DNA of 64,000 nt from an uncultured SAR116 cluster alpha proteobacterium. Its GTDB lineage: Bacteria; Pseudomonadota; Alphaproteobacteria; Puniceispirillales; Puniceispirillaceae. This document shows, one piece after another, positions 31,677 through 43,605 of this stretch. Within the stretch, counting starts at the first letter, position 1, and each line of letters starts with the position of its first letter. Position numbers and translations under genes: made by a program. The notes under the pieces were generated by a model that worked only from the letters and a program-made list of their open reading frames with translations, was not told where the DNA came from and made no database searches. The stretch covers positions 62,001 to 126,000 of the forward strand of contig CACHXC010000001.1 of assembly GCA_902583715.1 (NCBI GenBank), in the 5' to 3' direction.

Positions 31677-33541
31677 TATTGTGTGGTCCCTATCAAAAGC
31701 TGTTGGACAGCCACTGGATTTAACTGCAAATCATGTTTTTGCGACAATGATATCAACAACAAATTTGTCATGTCGTCACGCATAGCGTTGTTCATCACGG
31801 TCAGCACTAGTTCAGTTGTTTCACTCAGCTCTTTTTCTGTGGCCGGAATAATATCAATGGTTCGCACGGCAATCGCCTCGCGGCCTGTTTCAATAACTTG
31901 AATGTCACCACTTTTTTGGTTGAATGCGGCGTTGGCAATCAGCCCGGCGGCTTCATGGTCAAGGCCAATGCCGTTACGCCGGAATGCCAGGCTTGTTACG
32001 GTGTCTTGATCTGTTTGTGGGGTGGTTAAGACCGCATCTGCCGCCGCGCGCGCTGTTTTGACGGCTTCTACACGCTTAAAATCAGATATGACCAGTTTTT
32101 TAACCTCACCAAGTCGGCGCTCTCTTGGTTCGGTTTCGGCAGTGACATTAACAACAAAAAATACATCATCACTGCCTTCTTGAATGACGCTCGCCTCATT
32201 TATCTCACTATCCCAAATCAGATCGAGAATAGCGCTATCTTGAAGCAATTCGTTGGCCTCACCAGCTACTGGTAGGCCGTCGATTGTCTGTCCCTGCCGA
32301 TTAATATCATTAGCAATGTTTAACCGACCGCCAGCTTTGCGAATGGCTTCTTCAATGGTTTCACCACTGCCAAGAACATCTTCCAGCATATTGACCTTGT
32401 CATAGAGCACATCTATCGCCCGTTCGGCACGCAAGGTAGAAACAATCTCATCACGCACATCTTCCAATTGTGTTACACCGCCGGCTGTGATTTTGTCGAT
32501 TGACAAAAGATGAAATCCAAATGCCGTTTGCAAAGGCCCGACTATGGCACCAGCGTCAGCGGCAAAAGCTGCGGTAGCAAGATTGCCATCAAGCGCCGCT
32601 TGGGTGACCGTGCCGAGATTGGTGTCTGCATCGGTCCAGTTCAATAAAGAGGAAGCGACCTCGGCAAAATTCTCACCATTGTTCAGCCGGTGACGCGCGG
32701 TTGCAGCAGTGGTTTCATCGTCAAATACCATCTGGCGGATGTCGCGAGTTTCAGGCGTTCTGAATTCATCGAGACGTTCATCAAAAGTGGTTTGGATCTC
32801 GGTATCACTGATGGTGATGGTCTCGGCAATGGCCGCGGCGGATAAGCTTCCAATAACGGCGCTACGCAAACGCGGTGCGGCATAGCTGGATTTGTTATCC
32901 TGAAAAAATTTGTTAATCACCGCATCATCTGGAGTGGGTACAGATTCTGGACGGACGGCATAGCTGGTTAATTTAACTGTTCGTTTTTCTAATTCATGGG
33001 CGGCGACAACGCTGGCCAATTCATTGCTATAGCGAAGACCCCCGGCAAGTGGTGCCATCAGTTGTTGGCGTTGCAAGACATTGTCAACGCGTTTGAGATA
33101 ATCTGATTCCGAATAGCTCGCATTGGCGAGGGCTTGCATAAAGCGGCCTTCAGAAAACTGTCCTAATTCATCCTGAAAACTTGGTTCATTGGCAACGGCG
33201 TCACGTTGCATGGCACGGGTCACAGTCAAACCAAGGTCTTGATTTTCAGCGCGAAACAACAATTCACGCGACATTGTGCCAATCACTTCATTGAGTAACC
33301 CACCCTGGACAGCTTCTTCAGTTGTGGTGTTCGGAAGATAGGCGCGACGTGTCCGGTCAAATTCAATAGCAACCTCACGGGGGGACAGGCTCTGTTCACC
33401 TGCCGATATAGCCTTATCACTGCCACCAATCAAACCGGTGGACCCGTCTCCAATGCCCCATAAAGCAAATCCCCCTGCCAGAAACAGCAGAAAAAATTTC
33501 ATCAACGGAGATTTGGCGCCACTGCGCATCGCCTGTAACAT
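31676..33541 (-). CDS. SurA/PpiD-type peptidyl-prolyl isomerase (periplasmic chaperone)
   Basis: 621 residues. A single N-terminal membrane anchor (SPLMKFFLLFLAGGFALWGIGD, about residues 10-31) precedes a SurA-N-like helical domain (40-220) and a parvulin rotamase domain (about 245-365, with RDIRQMVFD and GPLQTAFGFHLLSID). A further C-terminal helical region follows. The layout matches PpiD, an inner-membrane chaperone that faces the periplasm and helps outer-membrane protein folding. It precedes trpE with a 1-bp overlap; tpiA is divergent upstream, the usual alphaproteobacterial arrangement. Confidence 0.88.
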   Translation of the reverse strand: MLQAMRSGAKSPLMKFFLLFLAGGFALWGIGDGSTGLIGGSDKAISAGEQSLSPREVAIEFDRTRRAYLPNTTTEEAVQGGLLNEVIGTMSRELLFRAENQDLGLTVTRAMQRDAVANEPSFQDELGQFSEGRFMQALANASYSESDYLKRVDNVLQRQQLMAPLAGGLRYSNELASVVAAHELEKRTVKLTSYAVRPESVPTPDDAVINKFFQDNKSSYAAPRLRSAVIGSLSAAAIAETITISDTEIQTTFDERLDEFRTPETRDIRQMVFDDETTAATARHRLNNGENFAEVASSLLNWTDADTNLGTVTQAALDGNLATAAFAADAGAIVGPLQTAFGFHLLSIDKITAGGVTQLEDVRDEIVSTLRAERAIDVLYDKVNMLEDVLGSGETIEEAIRKAGGRLNIANDINRQGQTIDGLPVAGEANELLQDSAILDLIWDSEINEASVIQEGSDDVFFVVNVTAETEPRERRLGEVKKLVISDFKRVEAVKTARAAADAVLTTPQTDQDTVTSLAFRRNGIGLDHEAAGLIANAAFNQKSGDIQVIETGREAIAVRTIDIIPATEKELSETTELVLTVMNNAMRDDMTNLLLISLSQKHDLQLNPVAVQQLLIGTTQ

Positions 33542-33906
33542 AATGCTCTATCCATCATTTTTGTTGGTCTTACGGCCAAATTCCCTGAGTCACCCTGATG
33601 GGAATAATCTGCAAGACGGTAAGTTGCTCAACCAAGGTAATAATGCGTGGTGCCATTTGGGGCAACTTCAATATCCATAATTTGGAGTGAAACCGCTGCA
33701 AATTGGATTTTTTTTTAGTTGCACTTGCCGCATCGCCAAAATTATCGGCCTTTTAATGTCTTTCCGCCACTGTGATGGCGCGTCGGGCCGGTCGTATTTG
33801 TCTAGACGGTCTTCTTATCGAATATGACGCCTTGTTGGCAGGTGCAGTTTTTATTGCTAGACAGGCGTGTAGTAATGGGCATGTAAAAAAGAAAAGAGGC
33901 ACTGAC
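33542..33906. other. Divergent promoter region between ppiD-type gene and tpiA
   Basis: 365 bp without a convincing gene. An in-frame extension of tpiA back to 33772 exists but lacks family similarity. The region must hold promoters for both directions; a T run near 33709-33718 is the only notable feature. Confidence 0.4.
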
Positions 33907-34656
33907 ATGATTGTGGCCGCAAATTGGAAAATGAATCCAGCGTTGGATCAGGCCGCGGTTTTGGCAACAGCTCTTGCCAGCCAGCCTTTTTCTGAAATCA
34001 AACGGATTTTATTCGTGCCACATCCCTATCTTGTGCCGATGTCGGTGCGATTAACTGGCGCGCCATTAAAGATCGGCGGGCAAGATTGTCATTTTGCCGA
34101 TCACGGGGCCTATACCGGTGATGTATCTGCCGGCATGTTGTGTGATTGCGGTGCGTCCACCGTGTTGTTGGGCCATTCTGAGCGACGATCAGCTCATGGC
34201 GAAAGCAGTGATCTTGTTGCACAAAAAATAAGCGCGGCGTTGGCGCAAAATTTAGATGTTGTTTTATGTGTGGGAGAAACCAAGGCAGAACGGGATGACA
34301 AAAAAGCTGAACAGGTTGTGATTGACCAGTTGCAAGCCTCTATTCCTGATAATACGCCGCCCACACGGCTAACGATTGCATATGAACCAGTATGGGCGAT
34401 CGGGACCGGGGCCGTGGCATCTCCTGATGACATTGGCGCGATGCATCATATCATTGCGTCCGTGCTTAGCGAACGATTTGGCGCCAACGCTCTGCCACCA
34501 ATTTTATATGGCGGTTCGGTCAACGCTGAAAATGCTGGGTCAATATTTGCGGTGCCACTGGTTGGCGGGGCGCTGGTCGGCGGTGCCAGCCTTGATGCCG
34601 ATGCCTTCGCCGCAATATGCACAGCAGCACAGCTTGCCAGTAGAAATGCAGGCTAA
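33907..34656 (+). CDS. tpiA: Triosephosphate isomerase
   Basis: 249 residues from the ATG at 33907, where the protein begins MIVAANWKMN. Catalytic residues are Lys8 (NWKMN), His90 (LLGHSERR) and Glu160 (AYEPVWAIGTG). The phosphate-binding YGGSVNAEN and GALVGGASLDA loops follow. It interconverts dihydroxyacetone phosphate and glyceraldehyde 3-phosphate in glycolysis and gluconeogenesis, and the length is normal. It heads a plus-strand series (tpiA, secG, pyrG, kdsA, eno) common in alphaproteobacteria. Confidence 0.95.
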   Translation: MIVAANWKMNPALDQAAVLATALASQPFSEIKRILFVPHPYLVPMSVRLTGAPLKIGGQDCHFADHGAYTGDVSAGMLCDCGASTVLLGHSERRSAHGESSDLVAQKISAALAQNLDVVLCVGETKAERDDKKAEQVVIDQLQASIPDNTPPTRLTIAYEPVWAIGTGAVASPDDIGAMHHIIASVLSERFGANALPPILYGGSVNAENAGSIFAVPLVGGALVGGASLDADAFAAICTAAQLASRNAG

Positions 34657-34754
34657 TGTGTGATTTTGGAACCCAGCGCAACCATTTTGGTTGAAAAACC
34701 TAAAATATACCGATAAAAGCAACGCTTAATTTCAAATTTGTGAGATAGATCTGC

Positions 34755-35066
34755 ATGGAAACGCTCGTCCTGACCATCCATATCCTGATTGCGCTTGCGC
34801 TTGTTGTGGTTGTGCTGTTGCAACGCAGCGAAGGTGGCGGGCTCGGTATTGGCGGCGGTGGCAGTGGCGGCGGCTTCATGACAGCGCGCGGCACAGCAAG
34901 TTTTATGACCCGTGCAACAAGCGTTCTGGCGATTGGGTTTTTCACCACGACGATTATTCTGGCAATTTTGGCGGGCTATACCACTGAACCGGCATCCATT
35001 GTGGATGAAGTGTTGCAACAAGCACCGGCACAGCCATCTGGCCCAAATGTGCCAACAGATCAATAG
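34755..35066 (+). CDS. secG: Protein-export membrane protein SecG
   Basis: 103 residues with two transmembrane segments (about 3-21 and 52-73) joined by the conserved LLQRSEGGGLGIGGGG...MTARGTASFMTRAT loop, which is diagnostic of SecG. A Pro/Ala-rich C-terminal tail follows. It is part of the SecYEG translocon of the inner membrane and aids SecA-driven secretion. It lies between tpiA and pyrG, as in many alphaproteobacteria. Confidence 0.93.
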   Translation: METLVLTIHILIALALVVVVLLQRSEGGGLGIGGGGSGGGFMTARGTASFMTRATSVLAIGFFTTTIILAILAGYTTEPASIVDEVLQQAPAQPSGPNVPTDQ

Positions 35067-35204
35067 CCACCGATCTAACGCTATTCATTTGACCGTGTGA
35101 TCGCGCCTGAACGCCCGTCTGTTGGCATTGCTGGTGTTTTGCAATGTCAAGTGGATCAATTTTATTTTATTCGCGCATGAGCGCATTTTTGGACTTACCA
35201 ATAG

Positions 35205-36860
<1,656 letters not shown>

Positions 36861-36887
36861 CGACGCAATGAAAAAGAGGTGAGAGCC

Positions 36888-37745
36888 GTGCAACAAATCG
36901 TCATTACAAATCAAAAATCCGGTTCTGGTAAACAAGTAGTTTGCGGTGGCGGGGCACCACTTATGCTTATCGCTGGGCCGTGTCAGATTGAAAGCTTGGA
37001 TCACGCGCTGTTTTGTGCGGAAAAGCTCAAAACCATGGCGGCGCAAGCTGGCATGGGATTTGTCTATAAATCATCTTATGACAAAGCAAATCGTACCTCG
37101 GCGAAGACCGCTAGAGGTGTGGGGATTGATGCTGGTTTAGATATTCTAGCTCGTGTCAAGGCGGCATTAGATGTGCCGGTTTTGACCGATGTACATAGCG
37201 CAGACCAATGTTCTTTAGCCGCTGAAGTTGTTGATATTATTCAGATTCCAGCCTTTTTATGTCGTCAGACCGACTTGCTAGTTGCGGCGGCGCACACTAG
37301 GGCTGTAGTCAATATTAAAAAGGGCCAGTTTTTGGCGCCGTGGGACATGGAACATGTTGCCGCCAAAGTGTCGGGTGCTGGCAATGACCGTATTTTGCTG
37401 ACTGAACGGGGCACGTCATTTGGCTATAACACGCTGGTATCGGATATGCGGGGGTTGCCAACTATGGCGTCTTTCGGCTTTCCGGTGATTTTTGACGCCA
37501 CTCATTCGGTTCAACAACCTGGCGGGCGCGGTGCTAGTTCAGGGGGACAACGCGAATTTGTGCCGGTTTTGGCACGGGCGGCGGTGGCTGTTGGTGTTGA
37601 TGGGTTGTTTATGGAAAGTCATGAAGACCCAGATAGTGCACCCTCAGACGGGCCAAATATGGTACCGCTTGATGAAATGCCTAAAATTTTGCAAACACTG
37701 ATGCGGATTGAATTTGCGCGTCAGGCTCAAGCCACTGATTTTTAG
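36888..37745 (+). CDS. kdsA: 2-dehydro-3-deoxyphosphooctonate aldolase (KDO-8-P synthase)
   Basis: About 285 residues from a GTG at 36888, preceded by AGAGGTGAG; a GTG at 36879 would add three residues. Family segments are LMLIAGPCQIES, YKSSYDKANRTS, LTDVHSADQ, IIQIPAFLCRQTDLL, GQFLAPWDM, TERGTSFGYN and FDATHSVQQPGG. It condenses phosphoenolpyruvate and arabinose 5-phosphate to KDO 8-phosphate for lipopolysaccharide. The Cys in PCQIES and the FLCRQTD sequence match the family's active site. It is cytoplasmic, directly after pyrG. Confidence 0.95.
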   Translation: MQQIVITNQKSGSGKQVVCGGGAPLMLIAGPCQIESLDHALFCAEKLKTMAAQAGMGFVYKSSYDKANRTSAKTARGVGIDAGLDILARVKAALDVPVLTDVHSADQCSLAAEVVDIIQIPAFLCRQTDLLVAAAHTRAVVNIKKGQFLAPWDMEHVAAKVSGAGNDRILLTERGTSFGYNTLVSDMRGLPTMASFGFPVIFDATHSVQQPGGRGASSGGQREFVPVLARAAVAVGVDGLFMESHEDPDSAPSDGPNMVPLDEMPKILQTLMRIEFARQAQATDF

Positions 37746-37750
37746 ATTAA

Positions 37751-39118
<1,368 letters not shown>

Positions 39119-39237
39119 AAATCCAATCTATCCGGCGATTCGCTTTTCGCTTGACGATGCGAATCGTCTCTGATTCACTATGTCTATTCTACGTCGTTAG
39201 CGCCGATCAGCGTCAATTGGCGCAGGGGAGACAAGTG

Positions 39238-39561
39238 ATGACAGCCATGACCCGCAAACCCATGACATTCTTTGTCAGTTTTGCACTCATATCGGCGATC
39301 ATCAGTTTTTTTGGGTTTCATATTGTCAGCGGTGAACGCGGGTTGATGGCCCGTCCCGGCCTTGAATTAAAAATTGTGCAGGCTGAAGAAAAGCTGGCAT
39401 TGCTGAATAAGCATCAGCGGTTTTTGCAACAGCGCATTTCTTTATTGCATAGCGGGTCAGTTGATGCGGATATATTGGCGGAAACAGCCCGGTCTGAATT
39501 AGGTTTGTATGGGCCGAATGATGTGATTATTTCAATTGATATGTCAGATTTGAAATTTTAG
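39238..39561 (+). CDS. ftsB: FtsB/DivIC-like septum formation protein
   Basis: 107 residues from the ATG at 39238, with GGGGAG about 8 nt upstream; the frame extends further back without a better start. It has one N-terminal transmembrane helix (about 10-30), a coiled coil (LKIVQAEEKLALLNKHQRFLQQRISLL) and the typical end DILAETARSELGLYGPNDVIISI. It belongs to the FtsB/DivIC family, which joins FtsL and FtsQ in the divisome. Its place between eno and pdhA is the usual alphaproteobacterial setting. Confidence 0.85.
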   Translation: MTAMTRKPMTFFVSFALISAIISFFGFHIVSGERGLMARPGLELKIVQAEEKLALLNKHQRFLQQRISLLHSGSVDADILAETARSELGLYGPNDVIISIDMSDLKF

Positions 39562-39814
39562 GCAATAATGCGCAGTCTGTTTAATTAACTAAATTTTAGT
39601 TTATATTTATATTTTTCAATAAAAACAATAAAATATAATTGTTGCAAAAATAAAAAATTCTTTCAATTCTATAGCTGTTGTTGGCAGTCAGTGGCGGTTT
39701 CGCGTGCTGAATGTGCGAACTGCCTGCGGTTTTAAACAAAATCGTGGGGTGGATGGTGTAAGGCCAGCCATAAAAAAGGCCGATCGCATCAGAGGGAAAA
39801 TGAGGAACGCGCGC
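39562..39814. other. AT-rich region upstream of pdhA
   Basis: Long A/T runs between about 39590 and 39660 contrast with the GC-richer flanks and probably hold the promoter of the pyruvate dehydrogenase genes. The pdhA frame could start as early as 39704, but family similarity begins after 39900. Confidence 0.4.
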
Positions 39815-40882
39815 ATGGTTGCAAAAACCGAGACCAAACGCAAAAAAGGGCCGGGCAGGCCGCCAAAATCAGTTGCGGGCAAAATAAATGACACGCCGCC
39901 GACCGATGATTTACTTGCCATTTACAAGGACATGTTGCTGATCAGACGTTTTGAAGAGAAAGCGGGTCAGCTCTACGGTATGGGGCAAATTGGCGGGTTC
40001 TGCCATTTATATATCGGTCAAGAAGCGGTGGTTGTTGGGTTGCAATCTGCGTCAAAGCCCGGCGATACGGTGGTGACATCGTACCGCGATCACGGTCATA
40101 TGCTGGCTTGCGGCATGGCGGCTGATGGGGTGATGGCTGAATTAACCGGGCGGGCTGGCGGCTATTCACGCGGTAAAGGCGGTTCGATGCATATGTTCAG
40201 CCGCGAAAAAAAGTTTTTTGGTGGGCATGGCATTGTTGGTGCGCAGGTGCCGATTGGTGTCGGTCTGGCCTTTTCGCATAAATATAAAGATGAGCCGAAT
40301 GTTTGTTTGACCTATCTTGGCGATGGCGCTGTGAATCAAGGGCAGGTGTATGAGAGCTTTAATATGGCGGCACTGTGGCGCTTGCCATGCCTGTTTATTA
40401 TTGAAAACAACCAATATGGTATGGGCACCGCAGTGACCCGCGCGGCGGCTGGCCGTGCCCTTGCTGACCGTGGTCTTGCTTATGGGATCCCGGGCAAGCA
40501 AGTTGATGGTATGGATGTTCTGGCGGTGCGCAGTGCCGCGCTTGAGGCGCTTGCTCACTGCCGCGACGGCCATGGTCCCTACATTTTAGAGATGAAAACC
40601 TATCGTTATCGTGGCCATTCCATGTCAGATCCGGCAAAATACCGCACCCGCGAGGAGGTCGATGCGATGCGCAAACAGCATGACCCTATCGACCAGATGC
40701 GAGAGGTGCTTAAAAACCAAAATATTACTGATGAACAACTCAAATCCATTGATTCTGACGTCAAGGTCATTGTGACCAAAGCGACTGAATTTGCGCAAAC
40801 AAGTCCAGAACCAGATGTGGCGGAATTATTTACTGATATTTTACTGCCGGTAGATGATGGCAGCCAACTGGCAAAGGTGTGA
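39815..40882 (+). CDS. pdhA: Pyruvate dehydrogenase E1 component subunit alpha
   Basis: 355 residues from the ATG at 39815, which has AGGAA 7 nt upstream; an ATG at 39800 is nearly as good. Thiamine diphosphate binding is shown by GDGAVNQGQVYESFNMAALW followed by IIENNQYGMGT, and the phosphorylation-loop region RYRGHSMSDPAKYRTREEV is present. The N-terminus has a basic extension with an AT-hook-like GPGRPPKS motif. It forms the E1 heterotetramer with the beta subunit and decarboxylates pyruvate. It is the first gene of the pdhA-pdhB-pdhC unit; pdhB starts 4 bp after its stop. Confidence 0.95.
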   Translation: MVAKTETKRKKGPGRPPKSVAGKINDTPPTDDLLAIYKDMLLIRRFEEKAGQLYGMGQIGGFCHLYIGQEAVVVGLQSASKPGDTVVTSYRDHGHMLACGMAADGVMAELTGRAGGYSRGKGGSMHMFSREKKFFGGHGIVGAQVPIGVGLAFSHKYKDEPNVCLTYLGDGAVNQGQVYESFNMAALWRLPCLFIIENNQYGMGTAVTRAAAGRALADRGLAYGIPGKQVDGMDVLAVRSAALEALAHCRDGHGPYILEMKTYRYRGHSMSDPAKYRTREEVDAMRKQHDPIDQMREVLKNQNITDEQLKSIDSDVKVIVTKATEFAQTSPEPDVAELFTDILLPVDDGSQLAKV

Positions 40883-40885
40883 TCC

Positions 40886-42235
40886 ATGGCTAGTGAAATC
40901 AAAATGCCGGCTTTATCGCCGACGATGGAAAGTGGCACATTGGCCAAATGGCTTGTTGCAGAGGGCGATCAGGTGCGGTCCGGGGATATCATTGCCGAGA
41001 TTGAGACTGATAAAACAACAATGGAAGTCGAAACCATTGAAGATGGTATTATTGGCAAATTATTGGTGCCAGCCGGGGCTGAAAACGTTGCGGTCAATAC
41101 AACAATCGCGATTTTGATTGATGACGCTGCTGATGCTATTCCTGACGTTGCATCAGCAGACCCAGCGGCGCCCGCTGAACAGCCTGCTGTGAGCGTGCCG
41201 GCCCCGCAAGCACTCGCCGGAGCTGCAACAGTGGTAACGGGGGCGTCAACATCGTTGACAGTGCGCGAGTCACTGCGCGATGCCATGGCAGAAGAGATGC
41301 GGCGCGATGACCGGGTGTTTGTCATGGGCGAAGAAGTTGCCGAATATCAAGGGGCCTATAAAGTGACGCAGGGCCTGCTTGATGAATTTGGCGCAAAACG
41401 CGTTATTGATACACCGATAACTGAACAAGGCTTTGCCGGGTTAGGGGTTGGCGCCGCCTTTGGTGAATTGCGACCAGTGATTGAATTTATGACATTTAAT
41501 TTTGCCATGCAGGCGATTGATCAGATCATTAATTCAGCGGCCAAAACTCTGTATATGTCAGGTGGACAAATGGGGTGCCCGATCGTGTTTCGCGGCCCCA
41601 ACGGGGCGGCCAGCCGGGTCGGGGCACAACATTCGCAATGCTATGCCAGCTGGTACGCGCATTGCCCAGGTTTGAAAGTGGTGTCGCCCTATTCAGCGGC
41701 TGATGCCAAAGGCTTGCTAAAATCAGCGATCCGTGACCCTAACCCGGTTATTTTCCTTGAAAATGAAGTGATGTATGGGCAGAGTTTTGACGTGCCGGAT
41801 GATGATGACTGGCTCGTGCCAATTGGTAAAGCGAACATCGTGCGCAGTGGCACAGATGTCACCATCACAGCATTTTCCATTATGGTGGGACGGGCCTTGC
41901 AAGCGGCCGATCTGCTGGGTGAGCAAGGCATCAGTGCAGAAGTCATTGATTTGCGGACAATTCGACCGCTAGATTGTGATACCATTGTTGGATCAGTGAA
42001 AAAGACGTCGCGGCTGATCACCTGTGAAGAAGGGTTCCCTTTTGCTGGTATCGGCGCCGAGATTGCGATGCAGGTTATGGAACAGGCATTTGACTGGCTG
42101 GATGCGCCGGTTGCCCGGGCAACTGGCAAGGATGTGCCAATGCCATATGCAGAAAATCTAGAAAAGCTGGCTTTGCCGCAGGTTGAAGATATTGTGGCGA
42201 CAGCCCAAGCTGTTTGTGACGGGTTCAGGGGGTAA
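40886..42235 (+). CDS. pdhB: Pyruvate dehydrogenase E1 component subunit beta with lipoyl domain
   Basis: 449 residues. An N-terminal lipoyl domain (about 1-80) with [17 protein letters not shown] holds the lipoyl Lys. A Pro/Ala-rich linker (about 85-115) precedes the transketolase-like E1-beta domain (about 120-449), with [38 protein letters not shown] and [17 protein letters not shown]. The lipoyl-E1beta fusion is known from several alphaproteobacteria and allows extra acetyl-carrying domains in the complex. It is 3 bp from pdhC. Pyrimidine-pyrophosphate binding and the subunit interface are complete. Confidence 0.96.
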   Translation: MASEIKMPALSPTMESGTLAKWLVAEGDQVRSGDIIAEIETDKTTMEVETIEDGIIGKLLVPAGAENVAVNTTIAILIDDAADAIPDVASADPAAPAEQPAVSVPAPQALAGAATVVTGASTSLTVRESLRDAMAEEMRRDDRVFVMGEEVAEYQGAYKVTQGLLDEFGAKRVIDTPITEQGFAGLGVGAAFGELRPVIEFMTFNFAMQAIDQIINSAAKTLYMSGGQMGCPIVFRGPNGAASRVGAQHSQCYASWYAHCPGLKVVSPYSAADAKGLLKSAIRDPNPVIFLENEVMYGQSFDVPDDDDWLVPIGKANIVRSGTDVTITAFSIMVGRALQAADLLGEQGISAEVIDLRTIRPLDCDTIVGSVKKTSRLITCEEGFPFAGIGAEIAMQVMEQAFDWLDAPVARATGKDVPMPYAENLEKLALPQVEDIVATAQAVCDGFRG

Positions 42236-42238
42236 TCC

Positions 42239-43546
42239 ATGCCAGTGATTGTAACCATGCCCGCCCTATCACCGACCATGACGACTGGCACGCTTGCCAA
42301 ATGGACGATCGCAGTTGGTGAAGCAGTGCATGCTGGCGATGTGATTGCGGAAATAGAAACTGATAAAGCCACGATGGAGGTTGAGGCCATCGAAGATGGG
42401 GTTGTAGCGCAGATTCTTGTCGAAGCGGGCAGTGAAAATGTAGCGGTTGGCACTGTCATTGCGGTGCTGGCAGAAGCGGGTGAGTCTGTTGATGAGGTTC
42501 CATCAACGGCTGTGGCATCGGTGCAAAGTGATGATACCGTCCCACCTGCCACAAAAACACCTGCCGACCCGGTGACAGATGCTGTGTCAGAAAAACCAGC
42601 AGACCAGCCAACAGAAACGTCAACTGAACCGCCAACTAAACCGCTAGTCGAAACAGAAACGTCACCGCAAAAAAAATCGCGTATTTTTGCGACACCATTG
42701 GCACGGCGTATTGCGGCTGATCGCGGCATCGCAATTGATCGCCTTACCGGTAGTGGGCCGCATGGTCGGATTTTAAGGCGAGATGTTGAGGCTGCGCCAG
42801 CCTTATCACCTCAAGCCGCGCCAGTATCTGTAAGCGCTACAAATGTGCCGGTTGGCGCTGGTGCCAGTGAATTGGTAGTGAATAGCCAGATGCGAAAATC
42901 AATTGCCTCACGGCTACAAGAATCAAAGCAACAGGCACCGCATTTTTATCTCACAATTGATTGTCAAATTGATGAATTGTTGCGTGCACGCCGCGCGCTT
43001 AATGACAAGGCCGCCGAGGGGGTAAAAATTTCCCTTAATGATCTCGTGATCCGCGCCGCTGCCATGGCGCTGATGGAAGTGCCAGATGCCAATGTGTCTT
43101 GGGAGCATGAACATACACGGCGCTTTCAACATGCGGATATCGCCATGGCCGTGGCCATTGATGGTGGGCTGTTGACGCCAATTATATGGGCGGCTGAAAC
43201 CTTGGGCCTTGCTGCATTGTCCCAAACGACGGCAGATTTGGCTGAACGTGCCAGACATGGTCAGTTACGTGCTGCTGAATATAGCGGTGGCAGTTTTACC
43301 ATCTCTAATCTCGGTATGTTTGGCATTCGTGAATTTGCCGCTGTCATCAATCCGCCGCAAGGCGCCATTTTAGCCGTTGGGGCGGGTGAGCAGCGGCCGG
43401 TTGTTGTTGATGGTGCTTTGGCTGTTGCCACGGTAATGACAGTGACATTATCGGCTGACCACCGGGTTGTTGATGGTGCGGTTGGGGCGAGCTGGCTACA
43501 ATCATTCAAAGATTTTATTGAACATCCGGTAACCATGCTTTTATGA
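42239..43546 (+). CDS. pdhC: Pyruvate dehydrogenase E2 (dihydrolipoamide acetyltransferase)
   Basis: 435 residues: one lipoyl domain (1-80, EIETDKATMEVEAIEDG), a Thr/Pro/Glu-rich linker (about 90-140), a peripheral subunit-binding domain (about 143-180, RIFATPLARRIAADRGI...GPHGRILRRDVE) and the catalytic domain (about 215-435) with the active-site SADHRVVDGAVGASWL (His) and GGSFTISNLGMFGI. It transfers the acetyl group to CoA and forms the core of the complex. It lies 3 bp after pdhB; the E3 gene follows 59 bp later. Confidence 0.96.
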   Translation: MPVIVTMPALSPTMTTGTLAKWTIAVGEAVHAGDVIAEIETDKATMEVEAIEDGVVAQILVEAGSENVAVGTVIAVLAEAGESVDEVPSTAVASVQSDDTVPPATKTPADPVTDAVSEKPADQPTETSTEPPTKPLVETETSPQKKSRIFATPLARRIAADRGIAIDRLTGSGPHGRILRRDVEAAPALSPQAAPVSVSATNVPVGAGASELVVNSQMRKSIASRLQESKQQAPHFYLTIDCQIDELLRARRALNDKAAEGVKISLNDLVIRAAAMALMEVPDANVSWEHEHTRRFQHADIAMAVAIDGGLLTPIIWAAETLGLAALSQTTADLAERARHGQLRAAEYSGGSFTISNLGMFGIREFAAVINPPQGAILAVGAGEQRPVVVDGALAVATVMTVTLSADHRVVDGAVGASWLQSFKDFIEHPVTMLL

Positions 43547-43605
43547 TTTATTTCAGTTTATTATAGGATGATATTAATTTTAAAAATTAGATTTGGAGGC
43601 CCTGC

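Noticed and set aside
34653..35063. Antisense frames over secG
   Set aside because: Cys/His-rich composition arises from the Gly-rich secG codons; SecG itself is unambiguous.
41689..42729. 346-residue antisense open frame across pdhB/pdhC
   Set aside because: It lies opposite two clear genes, has Ser/Thr-rich low-complexity composition and no motif; it is a codon-bias shadow.
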